A stretch of DNA of 64,000 nt from Owenia fusiformis (Eukaryota; Annelida; Polychaeta; Sabellida; Oweniidae). The notes beneath the pieces are model-generated. The model worked only from the letters and a program-made list of their open reading frames with translations, had not been told where the DNA came from and did no database searches. Location of the stretch: NCBI GenBank assembly GCA_903813345.2, contig CAIIXF020000007.1, positions 23,049,564 through 23,113,563 of the forward strand, given 5' to 3'. Below, one piece after another: positions 1 through 11,296 of the stretch (its first letter is position 1; each line of letters begins with the position of its first letter). The position numbers were made by a program, and so were the translations under genes.

Positions 1-284
1 GCTTCAACTTAATTGTAGAATTGAACCCTTCCCACGGGTGTTAAAACACGAATATACCATGAGCACATGCTTTGAGGATCCGCGTTGTTTGAACCTACCG
101 CCGAGCACACTTATACATTAAGACCCGTTACACAGTCATGATACCGCCGAGCAAGCTCATTGCATCATCGGGTCTGCTTTACCCCCGTGCTTCCTTTCAA
201 AATGTTTATACGAAAGTACGTGCAAATTGAGTAATATTCTCCATTTTTCAACTTGAATATCATTCATCAACGCCAATAACATCT

Positions 285-662
285 GTATGAAAATCACTAT
301 GTAAAATCCTATGATTAATACTTGTGATAACATCTTATATTGATGTTTAATTTGTTGTTTAATCCAATATCACAGAAAATATCATTCAATATTATAACAT
401 CTGATCCGGACTCAAATATCATTAGAGAATGATACCCGATTAAACCAAAATATATTCCAGTTTAACCTGATATAATTTAAGTCAGGATTAGATTAAACAG
501 TATTATACGCATATCATTTTCTATTATAACAGGTTTCAAAGTGGTATAATACAAATTATACATATCATTTTTTGTATAATACAAATTAAACTGGAATATA
601 CCGAGACCAAACAGATGATACTGTATTATACGGTTCAGAAATTAATTGCACTTTGTTTTCAT
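285..662. repeat. AT-rich foldback repeat, copy 1
   Basis: This block has internal inverted arms: a stretch around 449-466 ending in CCAGTTTAA is mirrored around 583-600 by TTAAACTGG. Its outer part (ATCACTATGTAAAATCCTAT, near 294) reappears inverted near 6685-6715. TATAATAC-type words are frequent. No protein frame of note. It looks like an old MITE, but no target duplication could be defined. Confidence 0.45.
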
Positions 663-1159
663 AACGTCAGACCTTAATTAAACAAGCTAACGTAAATATT
701 TACATAAGGTAATTCTAGAAGTTTTTTGAAACTCATGTTTGACCATTTGTGTCAGACTGAAATCCGATATTGTTTTTTTGGCAATCGCACCCCCCCCCCA
801 AGTTTGCTACGCCCCTGTACATGGCTAATAGGGGCACTATTACGCTACGTGCAGAGTCTAGTTATATACTACGAGAAGACGAAACTCTCTTATAAGAAGT
901 GAAGTCGAACGAATGCAAAGGGTAGGGCACTATAGAAGAGGGTCATACAAAAGCACGATCTATTTCACAACGCCTTTAATTTTTGCTCTTCAACTGTTGC
1001 CCTTTGTGCATTTAAAAAATAAAATATCTTAATCTAATTTGTTCAACCTTTCTTTTCGCTCAGTTCTGCAATATTACGTCCACATGTTATTTAGGCTTAC
1101 ATGCATGTCATTTGCGAAATAGCTGTAAGACATTATGAGAATGAATATGGGAATTTCCA
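663..1159. other. No gene seen; fragment of a poly-C/G dispersed repeat
   Basis: AT-rich sequence without a supported gene. At about 785-817 a run of C followed by GCTACGCCCCTG matches the right end of the poly-G elements at 2600-2799 and 3092-3303, so this is probably a truncated copy of that group. Confidence 0.4.
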
Positions 1160-1440
1160 CGTAATATGTTGTTCACATGATTATATACACATATCTGCAT
1201 AACAATCGGAGACAGAAGTCAAAATATTGTCCAATAAAGAATCTAACATTTAGTGATGATAACAAATGGATTAATTGCTATATAGTTCTCATTGTCTTAG
1301 TCTTTGTTTTCTTAACTGCGGAAGTCTACCAACATCACCTAGATTACATAAGAGATCATCTAGGCCTAACAGTCTAAAATTGCTATTTAAATCGCAAGTT
1401 AAAGTATTCCGACCAAAAGTTGTATACCTGTAATTTGGGG
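1160..1440 (+). repeat. Locally duplicated block, copy a, with 66-codon hydrophobic ORF
   Basis: A unit found again at 1715-1910 and, more decayed, within 4255-5045. The ORF at 1177-1377 encodes a hydrophobic, membrane- or signal-like segment (CYIVLIVLVFVFLT) followed by AEVYQHHLDY. The peptide core is retained in copy b although the DNA has changed at several third positions. I do not recognise the peptide. It could be an exon remnant of a small secreted or membrane protein, or chance coding in a repeat. Confidence 0.35.
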
Positions 1441-1454
1441 GGGGGGGGGGGGGG
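1438..1454. repeat. Poly-G tract
   Basis: Uninterrupted run of about 17 G. Runs of 9 or more G or C recur through the window (near 2570, 2611, 2645, 3109, 5217, 9604, 18897, 29420, 46557), several inside short TIR elements. Confidence 0.8.
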
Positions 1455-1714
1455 CGATGTTACATCACATAACTACAACGTTCATATAGAAATATACAAT
1501 AAGCATGTCGTATAAAAGCTAAAATTATAAACACTCATTTCAAAGTCATTCTGTTCATGGAAGCGTCAAGTTATGAAAAACAATGCTAAACACTAAAATA
1601 AACAAATCGACTTGATTACTTTTGAAAACTTCTTGAGAGGTGATGGACAAATGTATTTTTCTAACTCATTAGAACGTCTGTCTGATTGAAATACTATTTT
1701 TTAAATACAAACAT

Positions 1715-1910
1715 AAATGAATAAATCTTGGTCAGAAGTCTGAACATTGTCCAACGAAATAATAAGAATCTACATTTAACATTTAATGATTACTAAAGGA
1801 TTAATTGCTATATAGTCTTTGTCTTAGTCTTTGTTTTTCTAACGGTGGAAGTGTACCAACATCACCTTGATTACAGAAGATCTAACAGTCTAAAATTGCT
1901 TTTAATTCCC
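1715..1910 (+). repeat. Locally duplicated block, copy b
   Basis: Homologous to 1230-1400. The frame from about 1803 to 1875 encodes NCYIVFVLVFVFLTVEVYQ, matching copy a with a one-codon deletion. Between the two copies, over the FLT-EVYQHHLDY part, the visible changes are five synonymous and one replacement (Ala/Val). Upstream of the core copy b has in-frame stops, and downstream an 11-base length difference breaks the match, so it is not an intact gene. Confidence 0.4.
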
Positions 1911-2599
1911 GGGTTTTAATTACATTGTATGAATAGAGTTTTTTGCCCCTCTTTTCATTTTTCAACCGGTCTCTGTTTCCGTATTTAACAATTTATTGTG
2001 ATAAATTATTTCAGTTAGTGTCGAAATCAAAACGATTTTCTACATTATAGTCCCCTCCTCTTGCACTGACTAAATATTAAAATAAGCCAGTCTGATTGCG
2101 AATTTACAAATCCTATAAAAGTAGCTTCAAACCACCTTTTAATCAGAGAAAACAATAAGTTAATTCATCTGATTGCGAAAAAAGGAATCAATCTAATTAT
2201 CTGATCTCCATGTTATTTGATTCGTGCATTATAGCCAATCGGGCAAGGGTGAAATTATTTCATTTGAAAACAGAAATAAATATTATAACCCCTCTAGCAT
2301 AATTGTTCGGGAGAAATTCATACAAAAATAAGGTACACAACTGATGAGGGATCGCACGCAATTCACGCACCCCTCTCCTCCTCCTCCGTGTTTGCACACA
2401 CACGACCATATTTGATAATTTTTCAAAGGAAAAAGCATTTCCCCCGGGAATATAGGTGTAGCGGTTGCCAGAAGTCGCACAGCTTGGGAGTCAGGGTATC
2501 CTGATCCATGCCTCATCGCCTGATTGGTCTGATGTTTAGAGGGGGCGCACAAATGATTAGGGGGGGGGGGGTAAACGTGGAAGTTGCCAAAATATCCGT
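1911..2599. other. No gene seen
   Basis: AT-rich sequence with a G-rich stretch after 2535. Short ORFs on both strands near 2283-2552 have no recognisable domain and include low-complexity glycine/proline stretches created by the poly-G tracts. Confidence 0.5.
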
Positions 2600-2799
2600 G
2601 GGCGTATCCAGGGGGGGGGGGGGTTGTGATGGGGGCGATCGCACCCCCCCCCCCCTTAACAATAAAAATAAAACCCTGAGAAAGAAGAAGAAAGGAGCTT
2701 TAAAATGCTGCTCAGGCCACAATCGTACCCTCCTGACTGAAAACCGAAATCATTTTGGCGATCGCACCCCCTCCCCCTGACTGAAAGCTGGCTACGCCC
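2600..2799. mobile_element. Short poly-G-bearing TIR element
   Basis: Bounded by GGGCGTATCCAG on the left and CTGGCTACGCCC on the right (imperfect inverted repeats), each followed inward by G or C runs. About 200 bp, with no coding capacity. Same style as 3092-3303 but different terminal bases. No clear target duplication, so the exact ends are approximate. Confidence 0.5.
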
Positions 2800-3091
2800 C
2801 TGATATCTGTTTTTGGTCATCAATAAAACTATATTTATATGGTGAGGATTTATGGGTTTTGATAACAACAGGTTTTATATATGTATAATTAATCTAAATT
2901 CATGTTGTATCATGTTGGCTATATCGTTTCAAGTGAAGAATTAAGAACTGAAATCGGGGTTGACTTTGTTTGAGCAGAGACATATAAAATATATGTTTTA
3001 TATGTCTCTGGTTTGAGTCAGGGAACAAAATCTAATCAGACAGACGGATAAATTAATATTTGTTTTAATAAATGAGTATTATAGGTTATAG

Positions 3092-3303
3092 GCAGGCCCG
3101 TAGCCAGGGGGGGGGGGGGGGGTTCGCAGGGTTCGGGCCAACCCCCCTGGCCAAAGATTCTTTCAAAATCATGCAGTTTTTCATCATTTTGAGCGTTTCT
3201 CGTGTGATTTTAGCCATATTTGGACCAAAATTGTCAAATGTGAACCCCCTAGACATTTTTGAAAACTGCCCCCCCCCCTTGGCAAATCCTGGCTACGGGC
3301 CTG
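3092..3303. mobile_element. Poly-G TIR MITE, possibly hAT-like
   Basis: Terminal inverted repeats CAGGCCCGTAGCCAGG and CCTGGCTACGGGCCTG enclose G and C runs and about 150 bp of AT-rich core. The flanks GGTTATAG (3084-3091) and GGTTATAA (3304-3311) agree at 7 of 8 bases, consistent with an 8-bp target duplication as hAT elements make. The superfamily is an inference from that length only. Confidence 0.55.
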
Positions 3304-4254
3304 GGTTATAAGCAGTATCATGGGAACCAAGGAAATGTTTATTATTTTCTGTTTACTTCGGAATTCAGTGAACCATCTGTAGATTGAAAAACAAGGATCA
3401 ATAAATACAACTACTCAAAATCAAACATTAGAAATCTATTTTTGACTGGACACATTTTTGTTCTCGAATGCCAACTTTGATTTGAATGATTTCAATCAAA
3501 TAGGTAGGTGTGAATATTTTCGAAACAAATGCGTGATATATACACATATTTTGTACCAAATGTGTGACATAAACGGCAATCGCGTGCAAAGACCGAACGG
3601 AATGCGTTCGCTTTTTTTCGCCGTTCGGTATTTTACTGTGTCGGCATTTCACAAAAAACGATTTTTGAAAATTTCAACAAAATCCGTGATTTGCGTGATA
3701 TTTGATCATACACGCTAAATTGATGCGTGATTTCTATTTTTCCAGCAAATGCGTAACAATCACGCCTAATGCGTGAGGGTTGACAGGGCAGTTATTACAT
3801 CAGAGACATATAAAACGTGACCTGATCGGGAGAGGATTCGGGTTGTACACAGTACACACATTGCTATATCTTTATGCATGTTCAATTGCCAAATTACTAT
3901 AAAAACAAGCTGGAGTAACATTAAGTATTTATTTAGTATTTTGTTATCACACATCAAAAGGCGCATTTGAAGTTCAGAAAATGCAAGAAGACTTGAATAG
4001 ACATTATGTATTTATATATTTATATGTTATGAATTTATTTTGTATTCAATTCGAATTCTGTTGAGTTGGACTCCTTGAACATCCCCCCCCCTTGTCTACG
4101 GGTATAAGTACCTTCGGCACAGGAGAGAATAATATTAGACTTCTGCAATGCAACTAATTAGAGAGACCTAAAATGAAAATAATGTAACAGTGGTCTACTT
4201 CGGGTAACTGTTCCTGTAAAAATATACAATTGTAGTCCATCACAGAGTTCATTT
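3304..4254. other. No gene seen; cluster of GCGTGA words
   Basis: No supported coding region. Between about 3525 and 3780 the word TGCGTGA and close variants occur repeatedly on both strands, and ACCGAACGG/CCGTTCGGT forms a small inverted repeat near 3592-3631. Function unknown. Confidence 0.45.
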
Positions 4255-5045
4255 ATTTCACGAAAGCGTCAAAGGACATTGCCTCTAAACACTAAGATAA
4301 ACAAATTAACTTCCACAGAAACATCCTGTAGAGGAAAAAACAAATGGCTTTTCATAACGGATTAGAATAGCCAGTCTGTCTGATTGTATACATGTAATAT
4401 ATTAGATACATTTTAAATTAAATGAATTTTGACGGATTATGTGATTCCTGGGAAATGAAAAATAGTTTATTTTTCCTGGCTGTTTAATGAAAGCACATTT
4501 AAAAATCTCCATTCATTAACATCTAACGGGCTTTGAAAACCAGGGATTGAAAACGAGAAATCAATGGTAATTAATATGATCTTAGAATTTGTACACGTGT
4601 ATGAGAGGTGCGAAAGGCAGGCTGACCGTGCGGTCGCCGTATGGTTGACATGCGGACAATGTAAGAATGCGAAGGGTATCTGTGTTCCCCTGGTCTGGCC
4701 GTATGATTGCTACAAATGGATATGCATGGATTTATTGCACTCGACAGAGTTATGTTTATGTCTTTTGAACGGTGGCTCTACCTGTTGAAATATATTGCTA
4801 TTTGATTGAGTTCAAGACAAAACATTTTGGAATTGTTTCACATAATGTAATATTCCTCGGATTTGATACATACACATGTTTCACAATCAGAGACAAGGGT
4901 CTTATACGGGGTCTTACATTTGGAAAACCAATCTATAAGTAGTATTAGATTATCACAAAAGATAAATAACTTTTAAAACTGCGGTTAGGTAGCATCTTGA
5001 TTACTGTAAAGACAGGTCATCTAGGAATTATTTCTGCCTCTAATT
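4255..5045 (+). repeat. Locally duplicated block, copy c (degenerate)
   Basis: Contains stretches alignable to 1555-1700 (an AAAGCGTCAA start, later GTCTGTCTGATTG) and to 1310-1365 (AAAACTGCGG, then CTTGATTACT and CATCTAGGA). Indels destroy the reading frame kept in copies a and b. The 74-codon ORF at 4564-4788 lies between the matching parts and has no recognised domain. Confidence 0.35.
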
Positions 5046-6409
5046 CCTTAAACCCCCGGCTTAAACCGCTTCGTTGAATATTTCAGTCAGATCCTAAAAC
5101 AAAACTATTTTTATTTTTAATCCCCTCACCTTGTCAATGTCTATGCCTGCATCTGGTTTTGCCCACCATTGGGAGGGAGCCGATATACAAATAGATTACT
5201 TACTTGCCATGGACAGGGGGGGGGGGCACAGAAACGAACAATTTGGGGTCATAAAAGATAATTGGGGAAGGGGGAGGGGAGGTGGTGAATAGTGAAGTCC
5301 GGGAGCGAAGTTAAGGGGTACTGAAATCTTTCTTTTGATATTTAGTGCTTGAATGGACTCGTTTCCACTCCCCGCACTCTAGTAAAATTTAAATATTTGA
5401 TCCAAAGGAGTTATTTTGTATCAAACTTGCATTCCGATTAATCAACACTCCCACGATTGTACCGCTTCACTATTGTCTAAGATAATTATAATGAATTCAC
5501 GGGACACTATAGTCTTCCTTTTAAACTTTAGTGGTTGGATCAGAGACATAAAAACAATTATAAATATTTGATTTAGGGAGGTATTTGCAATCCAACTCTG
5601 ATGATACAAGACTAGTCAGACAAGACTAAATTATGAACTTATTTATCATTTAGAATATTGAGTTCATGAAATTATTATTCCATAGATATCGCATTTAATC
5701 CTGTCAACACAATCGTGGTATTAATTGGCATGATATTTAATTAGAGAGACGGTTTAAAAAGTTGTTGATTAATGATGAAGTATTAAGTATAAATGATTAC
5801 GTATTAGGAAAAATTCAATGTTTTTGTTCTCTCGCAATAGCAAACCCCTCGCCGGGCAAGCATTCTTTAAAAACGTGAAGTTGAGCAGTTTTGAAATTTG
5901 TCCATTTTGAACCATCGCCTTGTATATTTTTATAACTGCCCTTAAATCACGATAACCGTGATTCCCGAAAGCTGAGATAACTATGGCACACAAATACTAG
6001 TAGCCGTTATGGAAAATAAAAACACCGAATTTTGAAATGGGTTAAAATGTCGCAGTCTTACGTTGTCTCCGTTAACAATGTAGCTTTAATATTAAGACAT
6101 ATTGATTTCAATTAATAAAGTGCCCACATTTTTCTTTCATGGAGCGCATTGAAGCAATCCAATATTATAATAAAACCGCTAATAATCTAAATGGGCGCCC
6201 GTGTTTTTGCAAGCACGTTATAAATGTAAAACTAAAATATGTCTTTCAACTGCTGTACTAATCACTTCTGGTGACTTATTTTGAAAAATCATTTATATTA
6301 ATTCATTACAACTTTCAAATGTCAAAACTTAATTTATCAATACCCGCTTTTATTAAAACACTCAATATGTCTATGTCAACAAGATAGTGTCAACATGTTG
6401 TGTCAACAA
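5046..6409. other. No gene seen
   Basis: AT-rich with a poly-G tract at about 5217. The minus-strand ORF at 5769-5993 has no recognised motif. Its DNA resembles the core of the poly-G elements (GCCGGGCAAG, then TTCTTTAAAAA), so it is probably repeat-derived. Confidence 0.45.
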
Positions 6410-6720
6410 CATGTAACCTAATGTAAACAAATTATACGCAAGAGCAGAGAAATGTATCATCCAGTATAATATGTTTTTCCCAGTTGAACCAGATGGAATA
6501 TAACAGCTGATAACAGCTGATAACAAATTAAAACAAATTATACAAGTATCAGAGGAGAAACTCCAAAAAAGTCCGTATCATTCATTGTTATAATTATGTC
6601 TTATACATAAACCTATGATAACATGTTAAAACGAATTAAAACAACTGATATGTATGTTTAATAGGTTTATGATACTGTATTAATCATGGGATTTTACATA
6701 GTGAATTAGCATGTATTCTG
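6410..6720. repeat. AT-rich foldback repeat, copy 2 (inverted)
   Basis: Inverted relative to 285-662: GGGATTTTACATAGTG near 6690 mirrors the start of copy 1, and the TATAAT-rich core is similar. It includes a short direct repeat of AACAGCTGAT. No coding potential seen. Confidence 0.4.
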
Positions 6721-7428
6721 ATCATCACGCTCTCTTACTTCATACATTAATGTTATATATTAAAGGCTGATAGAATAGTGAATAAATGATACGTAATGTC
6801 AGTTAGAGACAATATTTCTTAATGAAACTATTTGGTATGCAAGAACAAGACGATACGATGCATGCATCCTTGAACAGGCTTGTAGTAAGATTTAAATCAT
6901 AATTATCACCACCTTGCGAGCCCTGTTTCGGGATATTCGGTTTATATTTTACTTTATTGACTTTGGCAATAGGTGGAGCCATAGTGACGGGTCATAGTGG
7001 TTAGTATTTGTCCTGGTGGTGGGCAAATGGCGAGTTTGTACTAATGGTTTTCAATAGATGGTGATAAAATGTACAAAATTCGCCTTCGTCTTTAAAATTA
7101 CGTATGCAATTCAGATATAGTTCGGCTTCACCTATCCATACGAAACATCTGTTGGCACAGGTAGTAATCAAACAGCCCCCTCCTGCAGAATCCACACATT
7201 CTGGTAAAAGGTCGCGAGATTTTGGAAAGCGAAGGCTCTTTCTTGTAAGTTCATCGACCTATCTTATTCTTATTAGTATATTCAGCTAGCGGATTGATCA
7301 TCTGTGTTTTTTATTCATGTATCACGGTATAACCGGAAGTAACGCGAAAGTAGCACTTCAGGCTCGTAAAGGAGTTTGAAAGAGTGCCAGAATTAAAATA
7401 AAAAGAAAAAGATTAGAGTTTTTATTAT
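6721..7428. other. No gene seen
   Basis: Two overlapping short ORFs on opposite strands near 7001-7289 are mutual shadows without recognisable domains. Nothing else is supported. Confidence 0.4.
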
Positions 7429-7486
7429 GTCCCCACCACATAGTGTGGGGCCATATTGTCGGCCTAGGCGCGTCCGACTGTCTGTC

Positions 7487-7523
7487 CGTCCGTCTGTCCG
7501 TCCGTCCGTCCGTCCGTACGTCC
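7487..7523. repeat. GTCC-type microsatellite
   Basis: Tandem GTCC/GTCT units. Similar short GTCC/GTCCGTCC stretches occur near 25690 and 26135, next to sequence that also contains GCCATTTTG words, suggesting related repeat fragments. Confidence 0.75.
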
Positions 7524-7999
7524 GGGAGTTTTCTCCAAAACCGCTACAGATATCACCTTCAAATTTTCAGGGATAACTTATGAGTGCCTATAGATGTGGA
7601 TGAAAAAAATTTATCTCGAAACCTACTTCCTGTCGGCCATTTTGAAGTCAAATGCTAAAATCCTTGTCTGCAAACTTTAAGGAAAACTGCTTCACAGTTG
7701 CTTTTAAAACTTTAACATCTTGTTCAGCTCACTTCATTCTAGATCTGATAAGGTTTTGGACCTGTTAGCTCAGTCATGTCAGCCATTTTGAATGTCTTAA
7801 GAAAAGTTGGCGCGCGATAATACTTTGTATCATATTGAATGGTGTTTTTGAGTTTTCATACTTTATACTATTTAGTAGCTTTATAAATAATTTCAGATGT
7901 ACTTTGTTGTAAAAGCCTACTTTATTGTTAACAGTAGTTATATGTGATAATTTTGTAAAAAGAAATCAGCAAAAATTCATAAGGACTTTTTTATTGTCG

Positions 8000-8967
8000 G
8001 CCATTTTGGATTTTTCGGTCCTAAAATCTTGTCTGTGAAGTCTTGTCTGCGCGTTTTCAGGTGAACCGTTTGGTGGATCAATTTTCAGGGATGATTCTTA
8101 GTATGAAAATCTAGAACTGATTAGTTTTTTGGCATTCTGGGTAAATGTCAAGGCAGCCATTTTGGATTTTCCGGCCTAAAATCTTGTCTGTAAAGTCTTG
8201 TCTACTCGTTTTCAGGTGAACTGTGAGGTAGATCAATTTCTAATTTTCAGGGATGATTCTTAGTATGAAAATCTAGAACTGATTAGTTTTTTTGCATTCT
8301 GGGTAAATGTCAAGGCAGCCATTTTGGATTTTCCGTCCTAAAATCTTGTCTGTAAAGTCTTGTCTACGTATTTCCAGGTGAACCGTTCTGTAGATCAATT
8401 TCAAATTTTTAGGGATGATTCTTAGAATGAAAATCTAGATCTGATTAGTTTTTTGGCATTCTGGATAAATGTCAAGGCAGCCATTTTGGATTTTCCGTCT
8501 TAAAATCTTTCCAGTAAAGTCTTGTCTAAGCGTTTTTAGGTGAACCGTTTGATAGATCAATTTCAAATTTTCAGGGATGATTCTTTGTATGAAAATCTAC
8601 ATCTGATTAGTTTTTTTGCATTCTGAGTAAATGTTAAGGCAGCCATTTTGGATTTTCTGTCCTAAAATCTTGTCTGTAAAGTCTTGTCTACCCGTTTTCA
8701 GGTGAACAGTTTGGTAGATCAATTTCATATTTTCAGGGATGATTCTTAGTTTGAAAATCTACAAACAGATTAGTTTTTTGACATTCTGGGTAAATGTCAA
8801 GGCAGCCATTTTGGATTTTCCATCCTGAAATCTTGTCTGTAAAGTCTTGTTTACATGTTTTCTGGTTAACTGTGTGACAGATCAATTTCAAATTTTCAGG
8901 GGTGGTTCTTAGTATGAAAATCTAGAACTGACTAAATTTTTGGCATTCTGGGTAAATTTTAAGGTGG
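8000..8967 (+). repeat. Six-copy tandem array, ~162 bp unit
   Basis: The marker GCCATTTTG recurs at 8000, 8156, 8318, 8480, 8642, 8805 and 8967, giving periods of 156, 162, 162, 162, 163 and 162. Each unit also contains AAATCTTGTCTGTAAAGTC and TTCAGGGATGATTCTTAG in the same order. Copies differ by scattered point changes. More diverged units appear upstream near 7620 and 7778. Confidence 0.9.
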
Positions 8968-9026
8968 CCATTTTGTCTACTCATTTTCAGGATAACCATT
9001 TGACGGGATCACCCATTGGTGGGGAC

Positions 9027-9659
9027 ATTTTGTACACATTTTTTGGATTTGATTTTTTTTATCAGAAAATCAGATTTTTTCAGAATTGTTCATTTTTTCC
9101 GATCACCGGGGGTGACAAACAAGAGATTCCACCACATGTTATCTCCAGCTAATGTATTTCATTAGTAATACTGATTAAATACCGATTTCTACGAATTTAA
9201 TAATAGTAAATATAAATTGTTAGTGTTATTACTCTATTTGATTTATATAGGTTTAAATCACTTAGATTTCAACTTGAGTAAACAGAGTTGTTACTTATGA
9301 TGATGATAATAGGAATTGTTTCTCATCGTGGAAGAATTATCAAATATTGTTACAGTCAAGAATTCAATATGGATGTATCCTATAAAAACTCATTTTGCTT
9401 GCTATATGATATGTTATATACAAGTTGTATAACAGAACAAATAGAGAAGAGCACACACTGACAGTTACATTTGACTAAGTCGTTGTATATCTAACTTTAG
9501 AAACATGTTAGATCACATGAAATAGAAAAAATCACCGACAAGCGTATAAAAGATTCTCCAAAATGGTATAAAAACACTCCCGGTGATCGTACAAAATGGA
9601 TGGAGGGGGGGGGGGGTAGGCGATTTCAGCAAGAAAACTATGTTTTTACGCTAATCTTA
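9027..9659. other. No gene seen
   Basis: AT-rich sequence with a poly-G run at 9605. No recognisable element ends or coding region. Confidence 0.5.
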
Positions 9660-10340
9660 ACCTCCCTATTAACGCAGATGCGAGTAGGTACGGCATTTTC
9701 AACTACAGATATCTTCGGATTTGGGGATTATAGTTCAAAAAGCTTTGTCGTATATCTTAATTACATACATACCTATCGTTTGTGCAAATGAAACCCTATA
9801 TAAATGTTTAATAGAATCGCAGTGCGGCATTGAAAATAGCACCCCTGTGTAATCCAATGGGAAAGAACCCGGATGTAGACGAAGTTGTACCATACATGAG
9901 AGCCCTTCAAACGGGAGGCAACTAAACTGAACGAAATTAAACGTTATCGCGTATTGGTATATTAATTCACCATCAGGTGGCTCTTTCGGGTCAGATAGCA
10001 TGGTGTATATGGTAGAAAGTTCCCTTGACATCTGTTTTAGTAGTTCAATTTTCATATCACCCTTATGTATCTAATAGTTATGCAAATTAAAATATGTCAA
10101 GTAATGAAATGTTATCTGTCAAATACAACTTGTACAAGAAAAGATTACACTTTTTGTGATTTTGTAACATGGGGTCTATGGGAATCTCCCCGAACTAGAA
10201 GTCACATTTTCCCCAAAAAATAAATGTTGATAAACTATTTTCGAAACCATATTTCTAGATGTACATTTACATGTAGATTTCAAATATGACACCACTCTGA
10301 CTGAATTACTTTGAATATTTAATGACGTAAATCAAGATTA
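9660..10340 (+). repeat. Dispersed repeat family A, copy A1
   Basis: About 680 bp, matching 19500-19925 in inverted orientation and the pieces of 56465-60123 in direct orientation. It is the uninterrupted version of two insertion sites in copy A3: GTTAT at 10077-10081 and TA at 10196-10197. The minus-strand ORF of 106 codons (9735-10055) overlaps a frame partly kept in A2 (LPFE, LHPGSFPLDYTG), but I do not recognise it and it is likely non-functional. Confidence 0.7.
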
Positions 10341-10389
10341 TTTCTACTCACATCTAGTCTATTGAACTGGTTCTCTATGATTGTTATCT

Positions 10390-10762
10390 GTTTTCCTCAT
10401 CCTCGAACTTCTTTCTCTGGGGCTATTTGAAGGAGCATTTTTTATGTTGACCCCAAGCCAAAAGACCTAGAACCACTCAAGGCCATCATCCTAAGAGAAA
10501 TTCAAAATATTCCATTTGAAACAATTATTAATTGACAGGCTATCATCGAACTATGAAAATATGAGGATGTTGCATCGATCATGTGGTGTAAAAGGAAAAT
10601 AGTCAACGCATTAAAAAGGCAAGAATGAACTAAAAACCTTGTATTGCGGAGAAAACTTACACGGTTCGGCTACATAACACTGCAAAAAATGTCTGTCTGG
10701 AAATATTGTTTGGTTTATCTCTGCTGATGATATACCTTTGGGTACATTTTTGAGACACCCTG
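10390..10762 (+). pseudogene. Decayed mariner/Tc1-like transposase C-terminus with right TIR
   Basis: One frame near 10408-10440 reads NFFLWGYLKEHF, and after a frameshift the next part reads YVDPKPKDLEPLKAIILREI, then QNIPFETIIN. This FFLWGYLK...LKxxIxxEIxxIP pattern is the tail of mariner/IS630-type DDE transposases, after or around the third catalytic acid. The cut-and-paste enzyme would act on the TIRs. The sequence then runs to GACACCCTG (ending 10762), the complement of the CAGGGTGTC ends seen on MITEs elsewhere in the window. Frameshifts and stops show it is dead, and no N-terminal half was found upstream. The family assignment is from motif memory, not a search. Confidence 0.6.
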
Positions 10763-11296
10763 TAAATCTACCGGTGTAGTAGTTACATTTTTGAACATAA
10801 GCGGGATAAAAATGGTAGCGTTTAAATTATGCTAATAACTAGGCTAGACATTTCCCCAAGCCCTAATTATTTGTCATATGTTAAGTACACAATAAGATAA
10901 ATAAGCTTCAATTCCCATGGCGATACTTCCGATTAAGTGAATCCAAATTGCGTCTCAAGAATAACGAATTCACCTAATAGTGTATGATTATCGTATTCTA
11001 CCATTCGAAATCAATTGCCAACTGGAACATGTTAGGCGTGAATCATGAGGTCCCAGGTGACTTCTACATTATTAGAAGGTGCGATGGTGACACGCAAAGT
11101 TCCACTGAGTGAGTCTCTGTTTTGCATTTGGCCATTCTGACAATGGAACTATGCAACGAAACAAACAGTATAAAAATAATAATTTTTTGATCAATAAATA
11201 AATCAAATCAATGAATCCAAGAAATAAATAAAAGTTATAGATCGTTTCTATCAACTTATCCATTCGTAAACGTTGAAGAAATTTGTACTCGGCTTA
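10763..11296. other. No gene seen
   Basis: AT-rich sequence between the transposase remnant and the first J element. The minus-strand 63-codon ORF at 11072-11263 has no recognised domain. Confidence 0.5.

Larger units (their letters stand above)
7429..9026. mobile_element. 1.6 kb TIR-bounded element containing a satellite array
   Basis: Starts with TGTCCCCACCA and ends with the near-complement GGTGGGGACA. The left part has a CCGT/GTCC simple repeat (about 7487-7523). The interior is mostly six tandem copies of a ~162 bp unit. No transposase frame is visible and no clear target duplication was found, so it is called a non-autonomous DNA element with moderate confidence. An alternative is a satellite whose flanks happen to be complementary. 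Confidence 0.45.

Noticed and set aside
9735-10055. 106-codon minus-strand ORF in repeat A1
   Set aside because: Part of the frame persists in A2, but stops and shifts elsewhere, with no domain; treated as repeat DNA.
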